64,000 nt of DNA from UBA2357 sp041916775 (GCA_041916775.1 JAYRYZ010000012.1:62001-126000); one strand, 5' to 3'. Shown: positions 50,422 through 59,550, counted from the first letter of the stretch. Numbers and translations are program-made. Notes: a model not told the origin generated them from the letters alone.

Positions 50422-50624
50422 TTCCGGCAAATGGGCGTGACTGATGATAATCGTCAAATTCAAGAAAGTGACAAAGTCATGCCGCGTGCGGCAGCGCAAC
50501 CGCATCGCACGTGCCCACGCCCCCAAAGTCGGGGTCGGAATGTCGAAGGATGCCCACCGGCCTGATCCCCATGCAATCGCCGCCGCGATGCAGGGGCCAT
50601 GAACAAGGCGTTGGCGTGACGCGC

Positions 50625-51284
50625 TCAGGCTATGGTGACGAGGTGGCGATCGCCGTGAATGATGTGTCCGGAGACCACCTCGTCGGTGAGAAAGCGGACC
50701 AACTCATCGGTGGAGAGGCCGCCGCTTTGGTGGAGTGCGCGCAGATCGCCGATCCTGCACAACAGCACCTCGTGTGACTTCACATGCTCGGCCGTCGCTG
50801 CGCACGCCTTGGCGTGAAGCAATGTGTCTTCGCTGCGGAAATGCCGCTGGATCTCGAAAACCAGTTCATCCAGCATCAGTGCGACGTCGGCTTCGGCCTG
50901 CTCCGTGAGGACGGCGCCGACGAGCTCGTTGGCGCGCATGAACAGTTGGCGGTGCTGACGATCGATGAGCGGATTTCCGGTCTCGAATGCAGGGTTCCAC
51001 GCGATGCGTGAGACCTGAGCGGCGGCGGGACGGGACTGGCGCCCCGCCATGGCTGCCTGGGCCGCCGTCTCCCGCCTGCCCGCCCGGGCGCGGCGCTGTG
51101 TGCTTGCGCGGCGGCGGTAGACGAGGCGCATCTGCCACACCAGCAGGGCCACCGCAATCAGCAATGCCCCGCAGAGCACGCCGACCGCGTTGTGGGTGCC
51201 GTAGATTGCGAGCGTGCCACCCGCCAGGTAGGCATAGGGCAGGGATTCGTAAAGCCAGGCGGGCTGGTGGTATCGCAAGAGCAT
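50625..51284 (-). CDS. Membrane-anchored hemerythrin-domain protein
   Basis: The protein has 219 residues (GGGAG ribosome-binding site). Two hydrophobic stretches at about residues 15-30 and 34-52 anchor it, followed by a basic linker. The hemerythrin domain starts near residue 95 with the diiron ligands His111 (DRQH), His148 and Glu152 (HFRSE), His167, His171 (HVKSHE), His207 and Asp212 (HIIHGD). Such domains bind O2 and can sense oxygen, NO or iron. No output domain is fused. Its place between the HD-GYP operon and the FapA gene suggests a signalling role; that is inference. Confidence 0.9.
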   Translation of the reverse strand: MLLRYHQPAWLYESLPYAYLAGGTLAIYGTHNAVGVLCGALLIAVALLVWQMRLVYRRRASTQRRARAGRRETAAQAAMAGRQSRPAAAQVSRIAWNPAFETGNPLIDRQHRQLFMRANELVGAVLTEQAEADVALMLDELVFEIQRHFRSEDTLLHAKACAATAEHVKSHEVLLCRIGDLRALHQSGGLSTDELVRFLTDEVVSGHIIHGDRHLVTIA

Positions 51285-51470
51285 CCCTGGTCTCCCGGTC
51301 GCGTGAGGGCGGTTGCTGAAACAAAATCTAGCAAAAAAATTTGAATTTGTCCGTATCGATGTGAATTGACAAAATCAGTATTCGCCCTTGACACCTCAAG
51401 CCCCCGCTCTCACTCCTCACCCTCATTCTTCAAGCAAGCACGATGCGACCTCAGTGGGCTCCGCGCCGCA
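51285..51470. other. AT-rich region upstream of the hemerythrin gene
   Basis: The stretch 51320-51390 is AT-rich, including a run of seven A and a TGA-N5-TCA palindrome, and probably carries the minus-strand promoter of the hemerythrin gene. No clear -35/-10 pair or gene is seen. Confidence 0.35.
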
Positions 51471-53093
51471 TCAGGCTCCTTCCGCCGGGTCGAGCAGCTG
51501 CAGCCCCAGTGCGCCCAGGCCGATCGCGCAGGCGCCGTGCTCGCCGACGACGCGGTAGCGCTGGCTGCCGAGCGTGACGATGGTGCCCTCGTGGATGTGC
51601 TGCTCCGCGACGACCTTGGCATCGTGCGCAAGCGCGAGCGTGTGTGCGATCGATGCCTCGCGTTCGCGCAGCTCTGCGATGTTTGAGGAGAGTTTGGCTG
51701 CGGAGCGCCGGGCGCGTTCGAGCATCTCGTCGCCGAGCTTGCCGGGATGCTGTTCGGCGAACGCCAGCACCTTGCTGATCTCGAGGAGCTGCGTTTCTTC
51801 GCTGTCCCGCTGCCTGGCGAGTTCGTTCTTCTGTTTCAGGAGCGTCGGCGGCGAGCCGATCTCGATGCGCGTCTCGATGCGGTTTGCCGAGCCCAGGACC
51901 TTCGCGGTGACGGAGAGGGTCGCCTGCAGCTGACCGCCGATGACCTGTCCGCGCTTGCGATTGCCCACGCGGATGTGGTTTCCGGCGACGAGCTCGCATT
52001 GCATTGCGATGTCGTCGATGAAGATGCTGTCCTCGGCGCTCACCCGCACCTGCTGGGCATAGGCGGCGTAGAACGAGCCGCCGCAGTGGATGCGCGGGGT
52101 TTCTGCCTCCTTGCGCCCGAATTTGCCGAGCGCACCAGCCTTGACCACGATGTTGCCGCCCGCCTCGAGGTTCGCGGACTCGGCAACGCCCCCGATCTCG
52201 ATGTCGCCGCTGGCGGTCACCGACATCCCCGCCGCGACGTCGCCCGTGATCTTCACACTGCCGTCGAAGCGGATGTTGCCGGTCGCCATCGTCACCGCGG
52301 GGACGCTGAACACCGGCTCCACCATGACCCCGTCTCTGACCTGCACCGGCTGGCCCACGACGGTCGCCACGAGGCGGTCCGGATCATCCGCGGCGCTCGC
52401 CGCACCCTCCAGCTTGCTCGCGAACATGGCGTTTTTTCCGGGCTTCGCGGGCAGCGTTCGGCCACGCACGCTGACACCCGGGGCGCCGTCGGTGGGTGGA
52501 TGCCGGATCATCAGCAGGTCGCCGGGGCGCACGACGAAGATATCGCCGAGATCGCGGTAGTCCACTTGGCCGGATTCGCTGACGCGCGGGCGGCGGTCGC
52601 GGGTTTCGGGGAGCATGCACTCCAGGAAGCCGTCCACGCCGTGCTCGGGCGGGCGCCCCCTCGCGATCAGCACATGGTTTGCGAAGCCCTGCGCGATCGC
52701 GCCGTTGATCGCCTCGAGGTCGATACCTTCGGTGATGCCCTGGTTCAGCAATGCGGTGAGCACCTCGTCCTTGCTGACCGCTCGGCCGCCGAAAGCAGGC
52801 GAGATCGTGAGCGTGGCGCAGACCTCATCGGCGGAGATCTCGACCTTGAGCTCGGCGTCGATCTGCTCGGCGATCTTCAGCGCCGGTATGGCACGACCGT
52901 TGCGGATGCCTTGCAGGAGCGCGCCGATCGCCAGCGGCAGGGGGCGCAACTTGCCATGGCCTTCGTCATCCAGTCGCTGTTGCAGCCAGGCTTCGCTGGC
53001 GGAGGCGTTCGCCGGCCCTTCCGCAAGCGTCGCGAACAGGCAGGCTTCAGTCGCGTCGAACTGCAGTTGCAGCCCGTCCTGCTTGTCGTTCAA
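51471..53093 (-). CDS. FapA/DUF342 family protein
   Basis: The protein has 540 residues and starts at a TTG with GGGAG 7 nt before it. The N-terminal half is a mixed domain (NGRAIPALKIAEQIDAELKV). The middle is a right-handed beta-helix of short repeats seen in DUF342 (NIRFDGSVKITGDVAAGMSV, then DIEIGGVAESANLEAGGNIV). The C-terminal part is a coiled coil (LARQRDSEETQLLEISKVL). Proteins of this family are implicated in polar localisation and surface or motility control in some bacteria. The gene lies 298 nt downstream of H-NS and ahead of the hemerythrin gene. Confidence 0.82.
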   Translation of the reverse strand: MNDKQDGLQLQFDATEACLFATLAEGPANASASEAWLQQRLDDEGHGKLRPLPLAIGALLQGIRNGRAIPALKIAEQIDAELKVEISADEVCATLTISPAFGGRAVSKDEVLTALLNQGITEGIDLEAINGAIAQGFANHVLIARGRPPEHGVDGFLECMLPETRDRRPRVSESGQVDYRDLGDIFVVRPGDLLMIRHPPTDGAPGVSVRGRTLPAKPGKNAMFASKLEGAASAADDPDRLVATVVGQPVQVRDGVMVEPVFSVPAVTMATGNIRFDGSVKITGDVAAGMSVTASGDIEIGGVAESANLEAGGNIVVKAGALGKFGRKEAETPRIHCGGSFYAAYAQQVRVSAEDSIFIDDIAMQCELVAGNHIRVGNRKRGQVIGGQLQATLSVTAKVLGSANRIETRIEIGSPPTLLKQKNELARQRDSEETQLLEISKVLAFAEQHPGKLGDEMLERARRSAAKLSSNIAELREREASIAHTLALAHDAKVVAEQHIHEGTIVTLGSQRYRVVGEHGACAIGLGALGLQLLDPAEGA

Positions 53094-53390
53094 TCGATGG
53101 CTCCCGAGGTTGGTCCGGAACTGCGCAATTCAGGGTTCATGCGTGTTTGCGCCTTGAGTTGCTGGCTTACGTTCGATTCAATTGTGGATGATTGACGGGC
53201 AGAATGAAACGTCGAATGACGTCCTCTGCCTGCTAGCACGATGGAGGTGGAACAGCGCGCGTCGTCCGCGTCGCCGTCAGACGCATGTCGACGGGATATG
53301 CTGCAAGAGCACCCGGCCGCGATGGAGAAGGGCAGGGGTGGTGAATGAAACGGGAGGGTGCTTGGCCCTTTGCAGGGCCAGGCGAAAAGC
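53094..53390. other. Intergenic region between H-NS and FapA genes
   Basis: About 297 nt. It holds the hairpin after the H-NS gene (53363-53380) and the leader of the FapA gene. Short frames on both strands overlap each other and lack ribosome-binding sites. I see no further structure. Confidence 0.45.
53363..53380 (-). terminator. Hairpin after the H-NS gene
   Basis: TGGCCCT and AGGGCCA form a 7-bp stem with a 4-nt loop, 11 nt past the H-NS stop codon on the minus strand. No T-run follows, so termination is likely but not certain. Confidence 0.5.
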
Positions 53391-53669
53391 TCAGATCGCG
53401 AAATCCTGCTTGTTCTTTCCTTCAAGCCATTTCGGCGTACGGCCCTGGCCCGTCCAGGTATCGCCCGTTTCCGGATTGCGATAGCGGGGAACGCCCGGCG
53501 TGCGCTTGGCCTTTCCGGGTTTGCCGAACAGGTCTTCGGCGCTCAGGCCGAATTGGCTGATCAATTCACGTGCTTGCGCGATTGCATTCACGCGCGCTTC
53601 CTTACGGACGGATGCAATCTGTGCCTCGAGCGCTTCTTTTTGTGCAAGCAGATCTGCGAGAGTCGTCAT
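53391..53669 (-). CDS. H-NS family nucleoid-associated protein
   Basis: The protein has 92 residues. The first half is a coiled coil for oligomerisation (LLAQKEALEAQIASVRKEAR). The C-terminal DNA-binding core has YRNPETGDTWTGQGRTPKWL, close to the H-NS motif TWTGxGRxPxW, which inserts into the AT-rich minor groove. Such proteins silence AT-rich DNA. GAGG precedes the start by about 10 nt, and a TACAAT hexamer lies further upstream. AT-rich intergenic stretches at 38.0, 50.3, 51.3 and 53.7 kb could be targets, an inference only. Confidence 0.94.
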   Translation of the reverse strand: MTTLADLLAQKEALEAQIASVRKEARVNAIAQARELISQFGLSAEDLFGKPGKAKRTPGVPRYRNPETGDTWTGQGRTPKWLEGKNKQDFAI

Positions 53670-54044
53670 GACTTGAAATCCTCGTTTCCAGGTTATAAAG
53701 CGCGAATGCTAGCGTAGAGAACCTTCATTGTAAATCGAATTGAATTTTCTGTGCTTGATGACGAATAAGCTGCGACGCGATCGAGGAAAATTGGCGGCTA
53801 TATCTTTGGATATAGGCATGAATTTTCTCGAGAGCGCCGGAAGAGCGCGGCGCGCGAATGTTGTCGTCGCGTTGCGAGCGCGTTCTGGTGAGTCTGGTTG
53901 GAATTCCGTTGCAATGATGTCGGGCCATCGACTGGAATGGACCAGGTCGTGCAATCAATTGTGACAATTGCTTTGCCCGGTCAGCCGGGGAGCGCATTGG
54001 GGATGGCCTTCAGGCGCTCGGGTGCGCCCGCACAGAGCGGCTAC
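53670..54044. other. 375-nt intergenic region upstream of H-NS
   Basis: Contains the H-NS promoter on the minus strand; TACAAT near 53733 is the best -10 candidate, in AT-rich sequence. Two small inverted repeats are seen: CTATATC-TTTG-GATATAG (53798-53815) and CAATTG-TGA-CAATTG (53956-53970). Small frames on either strand lack support. Confidence 0.45.
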
Positions 54045-54470
54045 TCAATGGTAAGCGTTGCAGAACTCGAGCAGAAGTCCGCGGGCGACGCCGAGTTTCT
54101 CCTTGTTCGAGGCGAGGGCGAAACGTTCCGAGTCGAGTGGGATATAGCCGGACAGTTCGGCCAGGTTCGCGGGTGCGATTCGCCTGAAGCCCATCGACCA
54201 GCGCGAGAATTCGCGCTGCTCTATATCGGCTTCGTTCAGCACGACGATATCGCGATGCCGGGTATCGGTCATGATGCGCGCGAGCGTGTCGATCACAGGT
54301 TGCGCTTCGCCCTCGATGACCTGCATGAAACAGCCATCCAGATACAGCAGAATGCCGGTGATGCCACGCGGCCCGTTGTTCCGGACCGAGGCTTTGAGGA
54401 TTGCGTCGAGTTCCGCGTCCGAAAACGCATGGCTCGCGGTGCTGACGTAGATCAATTGAACCAGTGGCAT
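54045..54470 (-). CDS. BLUF-domain blue-light photoreceptor
   Basis: The protein has 141 residues from the ATG at 54470. The BLUF flavin site is complete: Tyr8 in QLIYVSTAS, Asn31/32 in VRNNGPRGITGILLY, Gln50 in CFMQVIEG, and Trp91 and Met93 in RWSMGF. It should bind FAD and respond to blue light. It has no output domain, so it works through a partner. The next gene upstream on the same strand is a GGDEF-EAL protein, a common kind of partner, although a 256-nt gap separates them. A palindrome with an FNR box lies in that gap. Confidence 0.93.
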   Translation of the reverse strand: MPLVQLIYVSTASHAFSDAELDAILKASVRNNGPRGITGILLYLDGCFMQVIEGEAQPVIDTLARIMTDTRHRDIVVLNEADIEQREFSRWSMGFRRIAPANLAELSGYIPLDSERFALASNKEKLGVARGLLLEFCNAYH

Positions 54471-54625
54471 CGATTCGTATCCCTGCGCGGCGGGAGTGCG
54501 CGACCTTGCTCGGGCTGATTCGGCTGGACTTCCCACGAAGGCGGGCGGAGCACGCGCACGCATAGTCGCAAAATGTGAAACCTGCTCCAGCATATCAGCG
54601 TACGCGGATGCGCGGAGGGAATTCG

Positions 54626-54655
54626 CGAGGGGCTTGATCATGATCAAGCCCCTCG
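54626..54655. promoter_or_regulatory. 30-nt perfect palindrome with FNR/DNR box upstream of BLUF
   Basis: The inverted repeat is perfect over 15 bp per arm with no loop. Its centre is TTGATCATGATCAA, an exact FNR/DNR box, and GC-rich arms extend it. It is 156 nt upstream of the BLUF start and 72 nt after the stop of the GGDEF-EAL gene. An extended -10 (TGATATGCT, 54597-54589 on the minus strand) lies where a class I FNR site would act. It could also be a terminator for the GGDEF-EAL gene. Confidence 0.55.
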
Positions 54656-54726
54656 ACCGGCCACGCGATGGCACGGAAAGGGGCGAGGCCGGGTCCCTGC
54701 CGACGTATGGCCCGAGTGGGCCAGGA

Positions 54727-56937
54727 TCAGGCCGGGCCTGCTTCCGTGACCCAGGCGGGCCGGTGCGAGTCGCGCTCGCCCAGCCAGGTTTCGAGGGCCG
54801 CCGCGGGCAGCGGTGGCGCGAACCAATAGCCTTGCGCGATGCGATAGCCCTGCTTGCGCAGTTGATCGTACTGGTGTGAATCCTCGACGCCCTCGGCGAC
54901 CACGCTGAGCTGCAGGCCCTCGCCTATGCGTATCACTGCGCTGGTCAGGGCGCGGCTCGCCTCGCTGTGATCGACATCCTGGACAAAGCTCTTGTCGAGC
55001 TTGAGCTCGCTGACAGGGAGATGACGCAGGACTCCGAGGCTCGAGTAGCCGGTGCCGAAATCGTCGAGCGAGAGGCGTACCCCTTGCGCATGCACGTCGC
55101 GGATGGCCTTCATCGTGCCGGGATGGGTATCCATGAGCACGCTCTCGGTGATCTCCACGGTGAGATCCTGCGGTGTGAGGGCGTGGTCGCGGAGAATATT
55201 CGCGATGTGGCGGGGGAGGTCGAGGTTGTGGAAGTTGGTGGGCGAGAGGTTCACCGACACGGCCGGAATCGGCAGGCCACGCCGGCGCCAGTCGGCGAGC
55301 TGACGGCAGGCCTCGCCGAGCGCCCATTCGCTGAGTTCGCCGATCAGGCCGCACTCCTCGGCGAGAGGGATGAAGCGTAGCGGCGGGATGGCGCCGAATT
55401 GCGGGTGATGCCAGCGCGCCAGCGCCTCGACGCCGCGGAGCCGGCCGTCGCGCAGATCGATCTGCGGCTGGTAATGCAGCTGCAACTGCCGGTTCGACAG
55501 GGCATCGCGCAACGCGGCCTCCATCGCGAGCCGCTCCTGCGCGATTTGGTTCATCTCCTCACTGAAGAAGCTGAAGCGCCTGCGGCCACCGCGCTTGGCC
55601 TGCACCATCGCCATGTCGGCGCGCTGGATCAGGGTCTGGATGTCGCGGCCGTTATCCGGGAACAGGCTGATGCCGATGCTCGCCGAGGGCGTCAGCGTGA
55701 CCGACCCGACTTCGCAGGCGAGCGACAGCGCTGTCAGCAGGTGCTCCACGAAATCGGCCGCACGTGCGCTGTCGCACTGGGTCAGCACGATGACGAACTC
55801 GTCTCCGGAGAGCCGGCCGAGGATGTCGGCATCCCCGACCCGGCTCCGCAGCCGTGCCGTGACGATGCGCAGCAACGCATCGCCCGCGTCGGGGCCGAGC
55901 GAATCGTTCACCTGCTTGAAGCGGTCGAGGTCCAGGAACAGCACCGCAAGTGGTTCGCGGCTGTGCGCCGCGCGCGCGATCGCCTGGTCCGCATGGGCTT
56001 GCAGCAGGCTGCGGTTAGGGAGGCCCGTGACGCCGTCGTAGAAGGCGAGCTGGCGGATCCGGGTGCGGGACGCTTCGCGTTCGAGCGCCAGCACGCAAAG
56101 GTCCACGCTGACCTCGACGAGGCGCTGATGCAGGGCATCCGGCCCGCGACACTCACGGTAGTAGAAAGCGAAGGTGCCCGCCACCCGGCCATCATGTGCA
56201 ATGATCGGGCTCGACCAGCAGGCTCGATAGCCGTGTGGCAGGATGAGGTGCCGGTAGGGTGCCCAGAGCGGGTCGTGTTCGATATCCGTGACCACTACCG
56301 GCTCGCGGCGGTGCGCGGCCGTGCCGCAGGACCCGCCTACCGGGCCGATTCTTGCACCATCGATGGCGCGCGAGTACTCTGGCGGCAGGCTGGGTGCGGC
56401 GAGCGGACGAAGGCAGCCTTCGTCATCCACCTGCAGGATGGAGGCGGCGACTTCGGGTGCGATCCGCTCCACCTCGAGGCAAACGAGGTTCATCACGCTC
56501 CCCAGTGTCTCCTCGCGCGCCATGGCGGCCAGCACACGGTGCTGGAGGAGTTCATGCATCTTGGTGTGCGTGATGTCGGTCAGTGCCCAGACGATATGTG
56601 CGTCCGCTCCGGAGGCGCCGGCGATGGGGTTGAGGACGAGCGCGCACCAGTGCAGCAGCCCGTTGCAGTCGCGGACGAGCTCGTCGGAGCGGAAGCTGCG
56701 CCCGGATTCGAGCTGAGCCTCGATGTCGTCGAAATGTTGGCGCGGCTGCCGGGGGCTGCCGTAAAGCAGGTCCTGCGGCCGCCTGCCGCCTGCCTCGTCC
56801 TCGGACCACCCGAGCAGCCGGGTGAAGCCTGCATTGACGTGCACGATCCGGCTGTCGCCATCGGTGATGATCACCGCATCGACGGCCTGTTCCAGTGTCC
56901 GCGCGAGCAGTTCGTTAGCGTTGGAGGTTTCAGGCAT
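54727..56937 (-). CDS. PAS-GAF-GGDEF-EAL c-di-GMP protein
   Basis: The protein has 736 residues without membrane helices. A PAS domain (about residues 8-130; VDAVIITDGDSRIVHVNAGF) is followed by a GAF domain (140-295), which may bind a cofactor or nucleotide. The GGDEF domain has SGDEF, a usually active variant, and no RxxD inhibitory site. The EAL domain has intact EAL (GVEALARW), ITES, DDFGTG and LKLD. Both activities are therefore possible. The order resembles E. coli DosP. It diverges from the Crp/Fnr gene by 156 nt. The BLUF gene lies downstream on the same strand. Confidence 0.93.
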   Translation of the reverse strand: MPETSNANELLARTLEQAVDAVIITDGDSRIVHVNAGFTRLLGWSEDEAGGRRPQDLLYGSPRQPRQHFDDIEAQLESGRSFRSDELVRDCNGLLHWCALVLNPIAGASGADAHIVWALTDITHTKMHELLQHRVLAAMAREETLGSVMNLVCLEVERIAPEVAASILQVDDEGCLRPLAAPSLPPEYSRAIDGARIGPVGGSCGTAAHRREPVVVTDIEHDPLWAPYRHLILPHGYRACWSSPIIAHDGRVAGTFAFYYRECRGPDALHQRLVEVSVDLCVLALEREASRTRIRQLAFYDGVTGLPNRSLLQAHADQAIARAAHSREPLAVLFLDLDRFKQVNDSLGPDAGDALLRIVTARLRSRVGDADILGRLSGDEFVIVLTQCDSARAADFVEHLLTALSLACEVGSVTLTPSASIGISLFPDNGRDIQTLIQRADMAMVQAKRGGRRRFSFFSEEMNQIAQERLAMEAALRDALSNRQLQLHYQPQIDLRDGRLRGVEALARWHHPQFGAIPPLRFIPLAEECGLIGELSEWALGEACRQLADWRRRGLPIPAVSVNLSPTNFHNLDLPRHIANILRDHALTPQDLTVEITESVLMDTHPGTMKAIRDVHAQGVRLSLDDFGTGYSSLGVLRHLPVSELKLDKSFVQDVDHSEASRALTSAVIRIGEGLQLSVVAEGVEDSHQYDQLRKQGYRIAQGYWFAPPLPAAALETWLGERDSHRPAWVTEAGPA

Positions 56938-57093
56938 CCTGATCCGCCTTCGGGTGGTGACGTTCGAGGTGAGGCATTGGCAAATACGATATCAATAACC
57001 ATACACGAAGACCACCGATCATGGGGCCGGTCCCGACGCTGCGTTGGCAGCAGCGGCCGGCGTTCTTGATCATGACGATCGGAAGCCAGGTGC

Positions 57094-57783
57094 ATGACAG
57101 ACAAGATCTCCACGCAGACGCTGCTGCGTTCCCTCCCCATCTTCTCCGAGCTGTCCGACGAGGACCTGCGCGTGCTCGAAGGCATGTCGCTGCGGCGCAC
57201 GCTCGCGCAGGGCGAGGTGCTGTTCCATCGCGGCGAGACCCCGAGCGGTTTTCACGTGCTGGTGGCGGGGCAGATCAAGCTCGCCTTCAGCTCCGCCAAG
57301 GGCACGGAGAAGATCGTCGATGTGGTCGGCCCCGGCATGTCCTTCGGCGAGGCGGTGATGTTCATGAACCAGCCCTATCCGGTGTTCGCCGAGGCCTTGT
57401 GCGACAGTGAGCTCGTGACGGTGAATCAGCGCGCGATCTTCTCGCTGATCGAGAAGGAGCCCGACTTCGCGCGAAAGCTGCTCGCCGGCTTGTCCTTGCG
57501 TCTGCACACGCTGGTGCGCGACGTCGAAACGTACACACTGCGCTCCAGCGCGCAGCGCGTGATCAGCCACCTGCTGCAGCAGGCGCTGGATGCCCCTACC
57601 GAGGGTGGGCATCCGCTGGTCGTGCTGACCGTCTCCAAGCAGGTGCTGGCCTCGCGCCTCAACATCACGCCCGAGACGCTGTCGCGTGTGTTCCACGAGT
57701 TGGCCGAAGCGGGCCTCATCGCCGTCCATGGCAAGCGCATCAGGCTGCTTGATCCGGATGGGCTGGCACGCTTCGAGGGCTGA
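57094..57783 (+). CDS. Crp/Fnr family transcription regulator
   Basis: The protein has 229 residues. A cyclic-nucleotide-binding-type domain (residues about 12-135; VLFHRGETPSGFHVLVAGQIKL) is followed by a Crp-type HTH (SKQVLASRLNITPETLSRVFHEL). There are no N-terminal Cys ligands for an Fe-S cluster, so it is not FNR itself. It belongs among Dnr/NnrR-like or other Crp-related regulators; NO sensing is possible but not shown. The recognition helix (ITPETLSRVF) is compatible with FNR-type sites. An FNR half-site, TTGAT, lies at 57066-57070 upstream. Confidence 0.88.
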   Translation: MTDKISTQTLLRSLPIFSELSDEDLRVLEGMSLRRTLAQGEVLFHRGETPSGFHVLVAGQIKLAFSSAKGTEKIVDVVGPGMSFGEAVMFMNQPYPVFAEALCDSELVTVNQRAIFSLIEKEPDFARKLLAGLSLRLHTLVRDVETYTLRSSAQRVISHLLQQALDAPTEGGHPLVVLTVSKQVLASRLNITPETLSRVFHELAEAGLIAVHGKRIRLLDPDGLARFEG

Positions 57784-57907
57784 TCCCTGCGGTCAGGTGT
57801 GACGCCATTCGTACCCATTTCCGCGGAAACTTTCGCGCGGCGGTGGTGTCATGCGGCGGTAACAATGCGCTAAAATCTGAAAATCACAAGCACTTGTCAG
57901 GGATACC

Positions 57908-59026
57908 ATGTTCTGGGGCTCAGCGAAGGCATTGCATGGCGCTCAAGCCGAAATTCTGGCCCTGAAGCAGCAACTCGATGTTCAGCGCGACGAAAATCGT
58001 GCGCTTGTCGCACGCATCGAGGAGGTCCAGGCCGAGGCCAGTGCCAAGGCCAGCGAATGTGAGACCCTGAAGGCGGTGCTGGTACACCTGTCGGAGTTCA
58101 GCCAGACGCTGGCGGATTCCCAGGTGAGCCTCGGTACCATGGCCAATCAACTCAAGGAAGAGCGCAACCAGGCCATCCAGGCGGCAGCGGTGTCGGCGAC
58201 GAGTGGTCAGACCACCACTGAGATCGCCACCAACCTGCACAGATTGGCGGAAAACTCGGCGGCCACCGCGCGTGAGGTGGGGGTGCTGGCGCAGCAGGCC
58301 GACCAGATCAGCCTGATCGTGCAGCTCATCCACGAGATCGCCGACCAGACCAACCTGCTGGCGCTGAATGCCGCGATCGAGGCTGCGCGTGCCGGAGAGT
58401 CGGGGCGCGGGTTTGCCGTCGTTGCTGACGAAGTGCGCAAGCTGGCCGAGCGCACAGCGAAGGCGACCCAGGAAATCGAGACCCTGGTGTCCAGCGTCAG
58501 GCACAACTCGTCGGCCGCCAAGTCGGCGATGGATGAGTTGTCGTCGTCGGCTGACGACTTCAGCCAGCGTGGCAACAAGGCCACCGAGAGCATGGAGCAG
58601 CTCGTCTCCCTGAGCCGCAAGATGGAGCTGGTGATTGCGGGGGGCGCGCTCAGGAGCTTCGTCGAGCTCGCCAAGGTGGATCACCTCGTGTTCAAGTTCC
58701 GCATCTACATGGGGCTGTTCGGACTTGCGCATGTCGACCGCAGCGGGGTCGCCTCGCACACCGAGTGCCGGCTCGGCAAGTGGTATTACCAGGGAGAGGG
58801 GCGCGAGTGCTTCAGCAAGCTCGCGGGTTACAAGGAACTCGAGCCGCCGCACATGGAGGTGCACAAGCACGGCCAGGCTGCGGTGGAAGCCAAGCTCCAG
58901 GGTGACGCGGCGGCCATGCTCCATCATGTTGGGCAGATGGAGGCCGCCAGCGCAACAGTGGTGGCCTGCCTCGAGCGCATGGCCGAAACGGCCGGCAGTG
59001 ACACGCACCTGCTCTGTCACGAATGA
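57908..59026 (+). CDS. Soluble chemoreceptor with CZB zinc-binding domain
   Basis: The protein has 372 residues and no membrane segment. An N-terminal coiled coil leads to an MCP signalling tip (LALNAAIEAARAGESGRGFA, about residues 151-170). The C-terminal CZB domain has the 3-His/1-Cys zinc site: His259, Cys287 in TECRLGKWYY, and His315 and His319 in HMEVHKHG. Such receptors sense oxidants or zinc through the Cys, as in TlpD-type proteins. It lies 124 nt after the Crp/Fnr gene. TAAAAT at 57871-57876 may be its -10 box. Confidence 0.92.
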   Translation: MFWGSAKALHGAQAEILALKQQLDVQRDENRALVARIEEVQAEASAKASECETLKAVLVHLSEFSQTLADSQVSLGTMANQLKEERNQAIQAAAVSATSGQTTTEIATNLHRLAENSAATAREVGVLAQQADQISLIVQLIHEIADQTNLLALNAAIEAARAGESGRGFAVVADEVRKLAERTAKATQEIETLVSSVRHNSSAAKSAMDELSSSADDFSQRGNKATESMEQLVSLSRKMELVIAGGALRSFVELAKVDHLVFKFRIYMGLFGLAHVDRSGVASHTECRLGKWYYQGEGRECFSKLAGYKELEPPHMEVHKHGQAAVEAKLQGDAAAMLHHVGQMEAASATVVACLERMAETAGSDTHLLCHE

Positions 59027-59082
59027 TCCGCGGCGCCCGCACGGCCTTCGCCGGGGCGGGGAAGGGCAGGATCCGTCGCTAC

Positions 59083-59514
59083 TCAGCCCAGATGCGTATG
59101 CCGTTCCGGGCGTGCTTCGCTTTCCATCTCCGCCAAGCCCTGCAGGATGCCGCAGGCCTCGACCGCCTGCTCGCGCTGGCAGCGTTCGCGCAGGCCGATC
59201 AATGAGGTGCGCAGTTGCTCCAGTTCGCGGATGCGCGCGTCGACGTGTGCAATGTGCTGGTCGAACACCGCGTTGACCGCGCTGCAGCAGGCATCCGGCT
59301 GATCGGCCAGCGCAAGGATGCGGCGGATCTCCTCATGGCTCATGTCGAGTGCCCGGCAGTTGCGGATGAAGCGCAGCCGCTCGACATGCTCATGTCCATA
59401 GCTGCGGAAATTGCCGGCCGTGCGCGCCGCAGCCGGCAGTAGGCCCTCGCGTTCGTAGTAGCGCACGGTCTCGACCGTGCATTGCGCGGATCGCGCCAGG
59501 TCACCTATCTTCAT
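59083..59514 (-). CDS. cadR: MerR-family Cd(II)/Pb(II)-responsive regulator
   Basis: The protein has 143 residues. The N-terminal MerR HTH is typical (CTVETVRYYEREGLLP). Cys76/77, Cys112 and Cys121 match the metal-binding Cys residues of CadR, and the tail is His-containing (ERHTHLG). It should bend the operator between cadR and cadA and switch on cadA when cadmium or lead is present. GGAAG precedes the start by 7 nt. It diverges from cadA with a shared promoter region. Confidence 0.92.
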   Translation of the reverse strand: MKIGDLARSAQCTVETVRYYEREGLLPAAARTAGNFRSYGHEHVERLRFIRNCRALDMSHEEIRRILALADQPDACCSAVNAVFDQHIAHVDARIRELEQLRTSLIGLRERCQREQAVEACGILQGLAEMESEARPERHTHLG

Positions 59515-59550
59515 CGCACTCTTCCTTCATCGCGGCGTTTCTATCAGGGC

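Larger units (their letters stand above)
50302..50624. other. 323-nt intergenic region upstream of the HD-GYP operon
   Basis: The part next to the HD-GYP gene is AT-rich and should hold its promoter on the minus strand. A palindrome (50325-50348) and a direct repeat (50403-50421) are described separately. The rest, downstream of the hemerythrin gene stop at 50625, has no convincing frame or hairpin with a T-run. Confidence 0.5.

Noticed and set aside
53740..53964. A 74-residue frame upstream of H-NS
   Set aside because: No ribosome-binding site, no recognisable family, and an equally long frame exists on the other strand.
57066..57079. FNR box upstream of the Crp/Fnr gene
   Set aside because: Only one half-site (TTGAT) is good; the second half reads ACGAT, so it is not listed as a site.
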